43,130 bases of DNA. It comes from Akkermansia muciniphila. GTDB lineage: Bacteria > Verrucomicrobiota > Verrucomicrobiia > Verrucomicrobiales > DEV007. Positions 18,037 through 26,309 of this stretch are shown in pieces. Every line of letters begins with the position of its first letter. Position 1 is the first letter of the stretch. The stretch is from positions 1-43,130 of the forward strand of contig CAMCXS010000050.1 in NCBI GenBank assembly GCA_945883495.1. The letters are read 5' to 3'. The notes beneath the pieces are model-generated. The model made no database searches, was not told the origin of the DNA, and saw nothing but the letters and a program-made list of their open reading frames with translations. The position numbers and the translations under genes were made by a program.

Positions 18037-18379
18037 GGAAAGAATCGGTTTCCCTTAGATGCTGCAAGTGCGAGATAAATGCAAGCTAGACTTTTGCGCT
18101 TGCAATAGAGACCGAGGACGGCTCAGCGGAGTTTATGCAATGCTGCAATCGCGAAATACGGAGCTCGACGACCATGCCCGTAACTATTAGTACAGGTATT
18201 GATGACGCTTCGTACGAGCTTTCCACATAGCATGGTGATCGATCGGTTTAACAGAGTAAGTGCGAGGATCAAGCTTGCGCCCCAGTCGAGCCGGGAATAG
18301 ATTGTTCGCTAGAATAGGTAACTAACCCGATTTGAGGAATGTGCCGCGGGGACGGGTGGGGCTCGTAGGCCGGTGGCAA
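18037..18379. other. Divergent intergenic region between aceB and the DUF1353 gene
   Basis: A 343-bp divergent region. The half next to aceB holds the operator-like boxes listed separately. The distal part (18180-18379) contains ACTATTAGTACAGG and a CGTACG, but no clear promoter or gene is seen. A weak TTG (18332) or GTG (18341) start for the DUF1353 gene would shorten it. Confidence 0.5.
18059..18152 (-). promoter_or_regulatory. Operator-like boxes upstream of aceB, shared with phaP/phaR
   Basis: ATGCTGCAAGTGC (18059-18071) is identical to 14500-14512 in the phaP/phaR region. ATGCTGCAA recurs at 18140-18148 within AATGCTGCAATCGCG. TTGCGCTTGCAA (18094-18105) is a TTGC...GCAA element like the one at 14404. 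They lie about 23 to 115 bp upstream of the aceB ATG. Identity is seen; a common regulator is inferred. Confidence 0.55.
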
Positions 18380-19084
18380 ATGCACTTCCCTATTTCAACT
18401 CACAGCGGCGGCACTTCCAAACTCAGTGTCCATGAGTCCATTGGTCTGTTTGGATTCTTGACTGGCTCGTGCCTTTTGGTTGCTGGTGGCGCGGCGATCG
18501 TGATTTACGCCTGCACGGTGACAGGCGGAGACTTCCAGGCGTCTGCGGCCGTGTTTCGACGGTCCTTCGCGGGTGGAGATGGGTGGATGTGGGGATTTTT
18601 CTGGATGCTCTCTATCTCGATCTGGGGGGGGGCTGGATTGAGTCTGATATTTCACCCGCGGGAGGCCGGGCGGTTCGTTGGGGGGGCGGTGATTGAATGC
18701 GGAGAGGATGAGGAGGCTCTGCGGTTGAGTGAAGATCTCGCTTTTCGCGATGCCTCAGGAAGGCTTTGGAGTGCTCCTTGTGGAAGCGTCTTTCGAGGCG
18801 AAGCCCTGCCCAGCAGCGTATGGAAGATTCTAGGGCATCCCTTCGTCGGAGCGCATAGAGATGCGGCCATTATTCACGAGCATTATTGCCGGATGCGTGC
18901 AGGCCTGCCGGGCGAAGTTCATCAGATGTTCTATGAAGGGTGCCGATCCAGAGGAGTTCCTGAACCGATAGCGCGGCTGGCCCGCTGGGAGCTGGAGCAG
19001 CACGGACCTTCTTGGGGGCACGAACCTAGTGTGGAGAGGGGGCTTCCTTGGAATGGAACGAAGGTGAAGGGGCAGACGTGGTGA
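18380..19084 (+). CDS. Membrane protein with C-terminal DUF1353-like domain
   Basis: About 234 aa from the ATG at 18380 (TTG at 18332 and GTG at 18341 are possible earlier starts). Two transmembrane segments are visible, about residues 18-46 (IGLFGFLTGSCLLVAGGAAIVIYACTV region) and 66-90 (WGFFWMLSISIWGGAGLSLIF region). The C-terminal part has the DUF1353 layout: a LPSSVWKILG segment where DGASIP is usual, then RDAAIIHEHYCRMR, then a VHQMFYEGCRSRGV helix. DUF1353 proteins are uncharacterised and often phage-linked, but no phage genes are nearby. The 3' end overlaps the TreS-Mak frame by 37 bp (or just 4 bp if TreS starts at GTG 19081), so coexpression is likely. Family call is moderate because the central motif is degenerate. 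Confidence 0.65.
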   Translation: MHFPISTHSGGTSKLSVHESIGLFGFLTGSCLLVAGGAAIVIYACTVTGGDFQASAAVFRRSFAGGDGWMWGFFWMLSISIWGGAGLSLIFHPREAGRFVGGAVIECGEDEEALRLSEDLAFRDASGRLWSAPCGSVFRGEALPSSVWKILGHPFVGAHRDAAIIHEHYCRMRAGLPGEVHQMFYEGCRSRGVPEPIARLARWELEQHGPSWGHEPSVERGLPWNGTKVKGQTW

Positions 19085-22000
19085 CGGGACGTGATTCTGC
19101 ATCAGGCTGGTATAAGGACGCCGTGATTTACCAGTTACACGTGCGATCCTTTTGCGATAGCAACGAGGATGGCGTAGGAGATTTTCGCGGTCTAGTCACA
19201 AAGCTAGACTATTTGCAGGGCTTGGGAGTGACTGCGATTTGGCTGCAGCCGTTTTTCGTTTCGCCGATGCGGGATGACGGCTACGACATTGCAGATTACA
19301 CCGCCATCAATCCCGTTTATGGAGATCTGGATGAGTTTACACGATTTCTAGAGGAAGCTCACCAACGCGATCTTCGGATTATTACGGAGATGGTGATGAA
19401 TCATACTTCGGATCGTCACGACTGGTTCCAAAAGTCGCGTCGAGCGCAGCCCGGGGAAGAGTGGCGAGATTTTTATGTTTGGAGCCATGATGATCGACGC
19501 TATGCGGAAGCTCGGGTGGTTTTCGGAGAGTTTGAGACTTCGAACTGGACCTGGGACCCGGTGGCGCAGGCCTATTTCTGGCACCGGTTCTATCATCACC
19601 AGCCGGATCTAAACTTCGATCATCCTCCCGTCCGGGCTGCGATGATGGACGCGGTTGATTTCTGGCTAGGACTTGGCGTGGATGGCTTGCGTCTGGATGC
19701 GGTGCCGTATTTGTTCGAGCGGGAGGGTACCACCTGTGAGAATTTGCCGGAGACGCATGCGTTCTTGAGGGAACTGCGCAAGCATGTGGACGAGCGGCAC
19801 TCGGAGAAGGTGCTGCTGGCGGAGGCAAATCAGTGGCCAGAGGACGCCGCGGCGTACTTCGGAGATGGCGATGAATGCCACATGAATTTCCACTTCCCGC
19901 TCATGCCGAGACTCTTTATGGCGGTGGAGAGGGAAGATCGATTTCCGGTGATCGACATCTTGGAACAAACGCCGCCGATCCCGGAGAATTGTCAGTGGGG
20001 CGTCTTCCTTCGAAATCATGATGAACTTACGCTAGAAATGGTCACGGATGAGGAGCGGGACTATATGTATCGAACCTATGCTGGGAACCAAAGGGCGAGG
20101 GTGAACCTTGGCATCCGTCGCCGCCTTGCGCCATTGCTGCGAGACAACCGGCGGAAGATGGAGCTCATGAATGCGCTTTTGCTCTCGCTGCCAGGGACGC
20201 CGATTCTTTACTATGGCGATGAGATCTGCATGGGGGATAATGTCTACCTTGGGGATCGAGACGCGGTGCGGACACCGATGCAGTGGAGCGACGATCGCAA
20301 CGGCGGTTTTTCGCGAGCCAATCCTCAGCAGGTCTACTTGCCTACCATCGTAGATCCTTTGTTTCATTATGCCTCGCGAAATGTCCAAGTGGAGCACAGC
20401 CGTCCACACTCAATGTTGTGGTGGGTTCGGCGAATTATTTCCCTGCGGAAGCGATTTTTGGCGTTTGGCCGGGGCGACATCAGGTTCCTGGCTCCGACGA
20501 ACCCCAAGGTTCTGGCGTATTTGCGGAGATCGGGAGAAGAGATTATTCTGGTGGTGGCCAATCTGTCCCGCTATTCCCAATTTGCGGAGTTGGATCTCGT
20601 TGATTATCGAGGACGCGTGCCATTGGAGCTGTTTGGGCAGACGAGGTTTCCGCCGATCGGTGAGCTGCCGTATCTCTTGACACTGGGGCCTTATTCCTTT
20701 CATTGGTTTCAGCTGAAGTGGCTCCGGGAGGATAGTGAAGCGATGGACGTGAAAACCCCCGAGATTCAGTTGGCCGGCGCCTGGAGTAGCCTCTTCACTG
20801 GGAGGTGGCAGAAAGAGTTCGAGGCGACACTGCCCCAGTTTCTGAATCGTGCGCGATGGTTTGCTGGCAAGGCTCGGCAGATTCGGAGAATCAGTCTTTT
20901 GGATGCTCTGGAGAATTCTGGTCCCGTGGATGGGGAGAGTGGCTGGACGATGATCATCTTTCAAGTCGATTACCTGGAGGGGGAATCTGAAGTTTATACT
21001 CTTCCTCTCGTGTTTGCGTGTGGACGTCTTGAGAGAGATTTGGCAGGAGATCATCCAGGGACGGTGGTTGCGTTGCTCTCCGGCCCCCAGCCAGCGATGC
21101 TGTGTGAGGCGAATTGGACTGATTCGTTCTGGCGAGTGCTTGGGCAGGCGGTGGGCGGCGATCGGTCCCTCGGTCGGGGGAAGGGAACGATTCAAGTTGT
21201 GCGGGAAGCTCTTTCAGAAGGGCTCAGGGGAGATGTTTCCGGAAAGGTTACGATTTTGGGGGCAGAGCAAAGCAACGCCTCCGCGGTGCTGGGTGAGCGC
21301 CTTGTCGTAAAGCTTTTCCGGCAGATTTGGGAAGGGGAGAATCCTGAGCTAGAGATTGGCCGTGTTCTCACGGCAGCTAAATTTCAGGGGGCGCCACGAC
21401 TGGTGGCGGGGGTGAATTACTTAGGGCCAGATGGCACAAAGCGAACGTTGGCGAGCGCTTTTGAGTACATCGATAACGAAGGGAGTGGTTGGAGTTACAC
21501 GTTGGATGAACTCGGCCGATATTTAGAAGCGATTCAGCTGAGCGTAGATGGCTCGATGGGCAACGTTGCGTTGAGTCTTCCAGATGAGTGGGATCTCTCT
21601 TCGTATTTACACAGCATTGAGTTGTTGGGCCGTCGTACGGGAGAGCTGCACGTAGTGCTCGCCGGTGCCCCTGACGCGGCCTTTACGCCAGAAGCGTTTA
21701 CGACGCTTTATCAACGCAACTTGTATGAGGCTATGCGTTCAGAGGCGCGGCGGACGTTGGCGCTCCTCACTTCGGTGCGTCATCATCTTGACGCGGTCTC
21801 GTGCGATCTGGTGGAACGTCTGCTGCGCCGTGAAGATGTGCTGCTGGAGCAATATCGGGTGCTGGCGAGGCATCGAATCCGGGCGAAGCGAATCCGTTGT
21901 CATGGGGACTTTCACTTGGGGCAGGTTCTTTTTACGGGAAGGGAGTTTGTGATCATAGATTTTGAGGGCGAGACGGGGCGTCCCGTCTCAGAAAGAAGGA

Positions 22001-22359
22001 TTAAGGCTTCTCCCCTGAGTGATGTGGCCGGAATGTTGCGATCGTTCCATTACGCGGCCAGTGCGGCGCTTCGACTTCCGCGAAACGAATCGTTGCGGGC
22101 ATCCGTTCCGGCGGGAGTTCTAGAAGCGCGATTGAGGCGCTGGCAGCGGTTGACGACTGACCGGTTCTTGGCGGGCTACTTTCACACCGCTGAGCAGGGT
22201 GCCTTCTTACCAGAGGAGGAGGAGGATCGACAGATAGTCTTGACTGCGTATGTCTTGCGCAAAGCGGTCTATGAATTGCGATACGAGCTTAACAATCGAC
22301 CAGAATGGGTATCGATTCCGCTAGAGGGGCTTCTCGCGATCTTGGAGATTGAAGCGTGA
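19048..22359 (+). CDS. treS: Trehalose synthase fused to maltokinase (TreS-Mak)
   Basis: A 1103-aa bifunctional enzyme. Residues about 20-565 form a GH13 trehalose synthase (maltose/trehalose isomerisation): WYKDAVIYQLHVRSF at the start, nucleophile Asp217 (GLRLDAVPY), acid/base Glu259 (LLAEANQW), transition-state Asp325 (RNHDEL), and a beta-domain. Residues about 590-1103 form an aminoglycoside-kinase-fold maltokinase with the catalytic loop CHGDFHLGQ (Asp954) and IIDFEGE (Asp971), which makes maltose-1-phosphate from maltose and ATP. In other bacteria this product feeds GlgE to build alpha-glucan; no glgE is in the window. Start alternatives: ATG 19048, or GTG 19078/19081, the last giving a GTGA overlap with the previous gene and AAGGGG upstream. 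The stop overlaps treY (GTGA). Confidence 0.95.
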   Translation: MEWNEGEGADVVTGRDSASGWYKDAVIYQLHVRSFCDSNEDGVGDFRGLVTKLDYLQGLGVTAIWLQPFFVSPMRDDGYDIADYTAINPVYGDLDEFTRFLEEAHQRDLRIITEMVMNHTSDRHDWFQKSRRAQPGEEWRDFYVWSHDDRRYAEARVVFGEFETSNWTWDPVAQAYFWHRFYHHQPDLNFDHPPVRAAMMDAVDFWLGLGVDGLRLDAVPYLFEREGTTCENLPETHAFLRELRKHVDERHSEKVLLAEANQWPEDAAAYFGDGDECHMNFHFPLMPRLFMAVEREDRFPVIDILEQTPPIPENCQWGVFLRNHDELTLEMVTDEERDYMYRTYAGNQRARVNLGIRRRLAPLLRDNRRKMELMNALLLSLPGTPILYYGDEICMGDNVYLGDRDAVRTPMQWSDDRNGGFSRANPQQVYLPTIVDPLFHYASRNVQVEHSRPHSMLWWVRRIISLRKRFLAFGRGDIRFLAPTNPKVLAYLRRSGEEIILVVANLSRYSQFAELDLVDYRGRVPLELFGQTRFPPIGELPYLLTLGPYSFHWFQLKWLREDSEAMDVKTPEIQLAGAWSSLFTGRWQKEFEATLPQFLNRARWFAGKARQIRRISLLDALENSGPVDGESGWTMIIFQVDYLEGESEVYTLPLVFACGRLERDLAGDHPGTVVALLSGPQPAMLCEANWTDSFWRVLGQAVGGDRSLGRGKGTIQVVREALSEGLRGDVSGKVTILGAEQSNASAVLGERLVVKLFRQIWEGENPELEIGRVLTAAKFQGAPRLVAGVNYLGPDGTKRTLASAFEYIDNEGSGWSYTLDELGRYLEAIQLSVDGSMGNVALSLPDEWDLSSYLHSIELLGRRTGELHVVLAGAPDAAFTPEAFTTLYQRNLYEAMRSEARRTLALLTSVRHHLDAVSCDLVERLLRREDVLLEQYRVLARHRIRAKRIRCHGDFHLGQVLFTGREFVIIDFEGETGRPVSERRIKASPLSDVAGMLRSFHYAASAALRLPRNESLRASVPAGVLEARLRRWQRLTTDRFLAGYFHTAEQGAFLPEEEEDRQIVLTAYVLRKAVYELRYELNNRPEWVSIPLEGLLAILEIEA

Positions 22360-25202
22360 CGTCAGGCGGACAGCCGCACGAAATGGTGGCGAATTCAACG
22401 TATCGAATCCAGCTGAGTCCAAGTTTTCGGTTGGATGATGTGGGGAGATTGGTGCCATACTTGGCGGGGCTTGGTGTGACGCATCTTTACGCTTCGCCTG
22501 TAATGAGGGCGCGGAAGGGCAGTAGTCATGGGTATGACCAGGTGGATCCCCGCGTAGTGAATCCTGAGCTTGGAGGCGAGAGTGCCCTTGCTGAGCTTGG
22601 TGAGAAGTTGAAACGATATGGCCTCAAGCTGCTCGTGGATATTGTCCCAAATCATATGGCGGCTTGCTTTGAGAATCCGTTTTGGCGGGATGTCCTTACC
22701 TACGGCCGGGCTTCGCCCTACGCTGGATTCTTCGATATCGATTGGCGGATGGAGGAGATGGAGATGCGGGGGAGGGTGTTGCTGCCCGTGCTCGCGGTTC
22801 CTCTCCAGCAGACTCTGGAGCGGGAGCAATTGGTGCTCTTGTGGCAGGATGGTCGCTTTCTCCTGCAATACTTTGATCACATGTTTCCGGTGGATCCAGC
22901 AAGCATTCCACTCATCTGTGGTCCTCTTTTGCCCTGCGCCGGACCGGATACGAAGGCCATTGACGAGGTGAACCGCATCTTGCTTCACCTGCGAGAGCTT
23001 CCAGGAGCGGCTGCGCGTCTCCGGAAGAGAGTCGAGATCAACCGTGAGGAGATAGAGGGGGTTCTCTCCGAGTTTGCGCGTTTGGTGGTGCAGACTCCAC
23101 GCTTGCAAGATTGGATAGCGGAGAGTCTTGGTGCTTTTCATGGACAGAATTGTGGGTTGCTCCGGCTTCGGGGGGTGTTGAAACATCAAGCCTACCGCCT
23201 TGTGCATTGGCGTAGGGCAGCGAGCGCGATCAATTATCGGCGGTTCTTTGCCGTGAATGAGTTGGTCTCGATGCGTCAGGAGGATCCCGTTGTTTTTGAT
23301 ATGACTCATGCAGCGCTGTTTCGGCTTATCTCAGGCGGCGTTGTGAGCGGGGTGCGGGTGGATCACCTCGATGGATTGCGTGATCCGTTGCATTACCTCC
23401 AGCGACTGCGCTCCGTGAAGAGTGACTTGATGATTTATGTGGAGAAGATCCTTGGGCCGCGGGAAGTCTTGCCCAAGGAATGGCCAGTATCCGGGACTAC
23501 GGGCTATGAGTTCCTGAATGAGGTCGAGCGTCTTCTTGTTTCAGCGGGTGGGTTTCGCCGGTTGGAATCGCTCTACAATACGCTGATCAAGCGTGCGCAC
23601 CGCTTTGCGGACGTGGCATTGGACTGTAAACGAATGGTGCTCCGGCGTGAGTTTGCGGTGCCGGTTGAGCGACTATCTGAGGTTTTGCAGAGCTTTGCGG
23701 AGCGGGTGGCGCCGACGGCTTCAGTGGACAAAGTTGACTTTCGCGCCGCCCTTGTAGAATTGATCGCATCGCTACCAGTGTATCGGACCTACGTCTCCCC
23801 TCAGCGCCTGGAATTGAGTGAGCAGGAAGAGCTTCATTTCAGGGAGGCTTTTCACACTGCGGTGATCGAGCGGCCGGACACCGGCTGTGCGATGGAACTG
23901 CTGGCGAAAGTGATTCTGCCGACGGAGCATGGTGGGCGAGGGGAGACTCTGGGTCACGAGAGGGTATGCTTTATGCAGCGTCTTCAGCAGCTGACGGCTC
24001 CCGCCGCCGCGAAGGGAGTTGAAGATACGGCATTGTATGTGCATGTCCCGTTGCTTTCGTTGAATGAGGTCGGTGGGGCGCCTACGGACGTGAACGAGAA
24101 CTCCATGGAATCGCTTCATGAAGCCAACCGGAGGCGTGCGGAGTGCTGGCCGCGAAACCTATTGGCCGTGACCACGCACGATACCAAGCGGAGTGCCGAT
24201 GTTCGCGCGAGATTGGATGTGCTTTCTGAAATTCCGGAGGAGTGGTGGAGAGTGGTGAATCGGTGGCGAGAAATGCATCGACCTTTGTGCTGCTCCACCG
24301 CGGGAGTTCCAGCGCCAGGACCAAACGCTCAATATGTGTTTTATCAGTCCGCTGTTGGCATTTGGCCCTCGGGCGGGGAGATCCCGTCTTCCGAGGAGTT
24401 GGCGGATCTTCGGGAGAGGTTGTGCCGCTATCTTGTGAAAGCGGTGAGGGAAGCAAAGTCTCGTACTTCCTGGGAGAGGCCAAACCGGGGCTATGAGGAC
24501 GCGGTGGACGCATTTGTTCGGGGCGCTTTATCAGCTGGATCTGCGTTTGTCGAAGAATTGAGCGCTTTCACCGCAATGATTGCGCATCAGGGGTATTGGA
24601 ATTCGTTGGCTCGGACGGCCATTCAGTATACCGCACCGGGTGTTCCGGACTTGTATCAAGGGGACGAGCTCTGGAACTTTCGCCTAGTGGATCCGGACAA
24701 CCGGCAAGCCGTGGACTTTGGCTTGAGGGAAAAGCTTCTTGGCGAGATGTTGGATGAGCTGAATCAGAAAAGAACTGAGGATTGGTTGAGGGAGCTGTTG
24801 GAAGCTCCGAGTGATGGCCGCATCAAGCTCTATGTGATTCACCGCCTGTTGCAGTTGCGCAGCGAGCACGGTGCCCTACTGGACGAGGGAAGCTATGAGC
24901 CAGTGCCGGCGATTGGGCCGCTGGCGAGGCATGTCTTCGCCTTTATCCGGCGGTATGGAGATGAGGCTCTGCTGACGGTGGTTCCTCGGCTGACGATGAG
25001 GGTAGGAAGCGGAACGGGCCGACCACCGATTGGGAAGGACTGTTGGCCTGAGGGCAATATGCTCGAACTGCCGCCGGATTTGGCGATCCGACGGTGGACC
25101 TGCGTATTTCGATCCCGGTCAGTGGCTTGGAGTGGGCGGCGGTTGCCGGTGCATCTCGCTCTGGCGAGTTTGCCTGCCGGATGTCTAATTGGGATGGGGT
25201 GA
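22356..25202 (+). CDS. treY: Maltooligosyl trehalose synthase (TreY)
   Basis: A 948-aa GH13 enzyme that converts the reducing end of a maltooligosaccharide to a trehalosyl unit. The N-terminus (STYRIQLSPSFRLDDVGRLVPYLAGLGVTHLYASP) and KGSSHGYDQVDP are diagnostic. Catalytic residues are nucleophile Asp336 (RVDHLDGLRDP), Glu363 (YVEKILG) and Asp in TTHDTKRSADVRARL. The C-terminal GVPDLYQGDELW and DPDNRQAVDF are present. The GTG start at 22356 overlaps the TreS-Mak stop (GTGA), a strong translational link. A second in-frame ATG at 22383 could be the real start. No TreZ, which releases trehalose from the TreY product, is in the window. Confidence 0.94.
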   Translation: MTSGGQPHEMVANSTYRIQLSPSFRLDDVGRLVPYLAGLGVTHLYASPVMRARKGSSHGYDQVDPRVVNPELGGESALAELGEKLKRYGLKLLVDIVPNHMAACFENPFWRDVLTYGRASPYAGFFDIDWRMEEMEMRGRVLLPVLAVPLQQTLEREQLVLLWQDGRFLLQYFDHMFPVDPASIPLICGPLLPCAGPDTKAIDEVNRILLHLRELPGAAARLRKRVEINREEIEGVLSEFARLVVQTPRLQDWIAESLGAFHGQNCGLLRLRGVLKHQAYRLVHWRRAASAINYRRFFAVNELVSMRQEDPVVFDMTHAALFRLISGGVVSGVRVDHLDGLRDPLHYLQRLRSVKSDLMIYVEKILGPREVLPKEWPVSGTTGYEFLNEVERLLVSAGGFRRLESLYNTLIKRAHRFADVALDCKRMVLRREFAVPVERLSEVLQSFAERVAPTASVDKVDFRAALVELIASLPVYRTYVSPQRLELSEQEELHFREAFHTAVIERPDTGCAMELLAKVILPTEHGGRGETLGHERVCFMQRLQQLTAPAAAKGVEDTALYVHVPLLSLNEVGGAPTDVNENSMESLHEANRRRAECWPRNLLAVTTHDTKRSADVRARLDVLSEIPEEWWRVVNRWREMHRPLCCSTAGVPAPGPNAQYVFYQSAVGIWPSGGEIPSSEELADLRERLCRYLVKAVREAKSRTSWERPNRGYEDAVDAFVRGALSAGSAFVEELSAFTAMIAHQGYWNSLARTAIQYTAPGVPDLYQGDELWNFRLVDPDNRQAVDFGLREKLLGEMLDELNQKRTEDWLRELLEAPSDGRIKLYVIHRLLQLRSEHGALLDEGSYEPVPAIGPLARHVFAFIRRYGDEALLTVVPRLTMRVGSGTGRPPIGKDCWPEGNMLELPPDLAIRRWTCVFRSRSVAWSGRRLPVHLALASLPAGCLIGMG

Positions 25203-25481
25203 TCCTTGAAGGAGTTGGACGAGGCTGTCCAGCCTGTTGCTGAGTTCCTCCAATTCTCTCGCTGCCTCATGAAAGTGCTGCCTGTGTGTGGCCTCCAGGT
25301 ACTGCCGGAATGCCTGGCGAGCGCCGTTCGCCATCGCTGTCGCGGAGGGAGGAGCGGATAAGCTCCCCAAGCGGTCGGTGACCTCCGAAGCGATCTCTTT
25401 GGCCCAGCGGGCGGGGTCCTGCTCGAAGTCTTGGAGCAGGGGATCGCCCTGCGTAGAGTAAGATAGAGACTCAATCGGCAT
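25185..25481 (-). CDS. Small helical protein of unknown function
   Basis: A 98-aa ORF starting MPIESLSYSTQG at 25481. Its ATG lies inside the last codons of the glycine-zipper gene (11-bp overlap), and its 3' end overlaps the convergent treY end by 18 bp. The sequence is polar and helix-prone, with WAKEIASEVTDRLGS, GARQAFRQYLEATHRQ and a Leu/Glu-rich coiled-coil-like ELEELSNRLDSLVQLLQG. I recognise no family. The overlaps and sensible amino-acid pattern argue that it is real rather than a shadow of treY. A longer reading of the frame up to 25715 only duplicates the zipper gene region and is rejected. Confidence 0.6.
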   Translation of the reverse strand: MPIESLSYSTQGDPLLQDFEQDPARWAKEIASEVTDRLGSLSAPPSATAMANGARQAFRQYLEATHRQHFHEAARELEELSNRLDSLVQLLQGSPHPN

Positions 25482-25806
25482 ACATGATGCGGCGATGCCG
25501 GGGGTAGACAATGGTGGCTGGAGCATAGGATGCGCGTCCGTAGTAGGGATCTCCGTAGGGTTCGTCATACGCATAGCGTGATCCGTACCGCCGATCTCTG
25601 ACGTCGCCGACGATGGCGCCGGTTGCAGCGCCAATGGCTCCGCCAATAGCCGCGCCCGCTCCAGGAGAATCATCGGCGACGAGGGCTCCGATGCCCGCGC
25701 CTGTAGCGCCGCCAATGAGAGCGCCTGTGCCTGAGCGCGTTTCGCACGAAGCTAGCAAAAGACCGCTCGCGGCGGAAAGGGCGGTGCAGAGTAGTCCCAG
25801 TTTCAT
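25471..25806 (-). CDS. Glycine-zipper outer-membrane lipoprotein
   Basis: A 111-aa protein. The signal peptide ends in a lipobox LLASC with Cys21 as the lipidation site. Residues about 26-68 form a glycine zipper with repeated GxxxG (GALIGGATGAGIGALV, GAGAAIGGAIGAATGAIVG), a membrane-inserting type found in Rickettsia 17-kDa and SlyB/YmgG-like proteins. A Tyr/Asp/Arg-rich tail follows (about 70-111). Such lipoproteins are often envelope-stress induced. A near-perfect sigma54-type sequence lies just upstream (25821-25836), though a start there would leave a leader of only about 4 nt. The downstream small gene overlaps it. Confidence 0.78.
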   Translation of the reverse strand: MKLGLLCTALSAASGLLLASCETRSGTGALIGGATGAGIGALVADDSPGAGAAIGGAIGAATGAIVGDVRDRRYGSRYAYDEPYGDPYYGRASYAPATIVYPRHRRIMYAD

Positions 25807-25820
25807 GAAATCCTTGGTGG

Positions 25821-25836
25821 AGCAAGGAGAGTGCCA
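25821..25836 (-). promoter_or_regulatory. Candidate sigma54 promoter facing the glycine-zipper gene
   Basis: Read on the minus strand, TGGCACTCTCCTTGCT matches TGGCACG-N4-TTGCW at 11 of 12 fixed positions with correct GG-GC spacing. The predicted start would be near 25810, only about 4 nt before the ATG, so the transcript would be almost leaderless and the AAGGA ribosome site would be lost. That weakens the call. Confidence 0.4.
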
Positions 25837-25966
25837 GTGGGTGGCGAGGAGCGGGCCGCTGCAAATGAGGCGGAACGCACCAGAGGCGTTTGCAGCATGC
25901 GGTCAATTCATGCACGATGCAGGAGGGAGGCGAAGGGTAGGTGCGTGGCCAGTGGGGGGGAGTGGC

Positions 25967-25982
25967 TGGCATAAAGCGTGCA
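25967..25982 (+). promoter_or_regulatory. Candidate sigma54 promoter facing DUF1328/activator genes
   Basis: TGGCATAAAGCGTGCA matches 9 of 12 fixed sigma54 positions, with both the GG and GC elements at the right spacing. Predicted start near 25993, with GAAGGGG and then the DUF1328 ATG at 26016. It would drive DUF1328 and possibly the sigma54 activator gene downstream. Inference from sequence only. Confidence 0.38.
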
Positions 25983-26015
25983 TAGAAGGGGTTCAACACA
26001 ACAACACTGATAACT

Positions 26016-26177
26016 ATGCTTCACTGGACGATCACATTTCTTATTTTGGCGCTGATCGCAGCGTTCTTCGGATTTGGCGGAGTGGCTGGGATGGCGGCGA
26101 CGTTGGCGAAGATCTGCTTTGCGGTCTTTCTGATTCTTTTTCTGGTTAGCCTGGTCTCCGGAAGGCGGTCGATCTAG
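26016..26177 (+). CDS. DUF1328 (YtjA-like) small membrane protein
   Basis: A 53-aa two-helix membrane protein ([20 protein letters not shown], then a Gly-rich turn FGGVAGMAA, then a second helix, ending SGRRSI). This matches the DUF1328/YtjA family well in length and pattern. These tiny proteins sit in the inner membrane and are frequent among stress-induced genes; no molecular role is established. It is preceded by GAAGGGG about 25 nt upstream and a candidate sigma54 site. The sigma54 activator gene starts 132 bp downstream in the same direction. Confidence 0.85.
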   Translation: MLHWTITFLILALIAAFFGFGGVAGMAATLAKICFAVFLILFLVSLVSGRRSI

Positions 26178-26309
26178 ACCGGAGGCGCGTACGGCCAAGG
26201 ATCGGTGGATTCCATTGGATCCGTACGGCGGACTAGGGCCTGATGGGGGTCGACAGATTGGAAGGAGTGATGTTCGCTATGTTCCGCGCAGAAGCTCGGA
26301 CCACCACTA

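Larger units (their letters stand above)
25807..26015. other. Divergent region between glycine-zipper and DUF1328 genes
   Basis: A 209-bp divergent intergenic region with two candidate sigma54 promoters facing away from each other. TGC-rich stretches at 25889-25920 (TGCAGCATGC, CATGCACGATGCAGG) are visible but are not close enough to the phaR box to claim a link. No coding frame is credible. Confidence 0.5.

Noticed and set aside
25889-25920. TGC-rich stretch resembling PhaR-type boxes
   Set aside because: Only short matches such as TGCAGCATGC; it lacks the TGCTGCAAGTGC core and is not near PHA genes.
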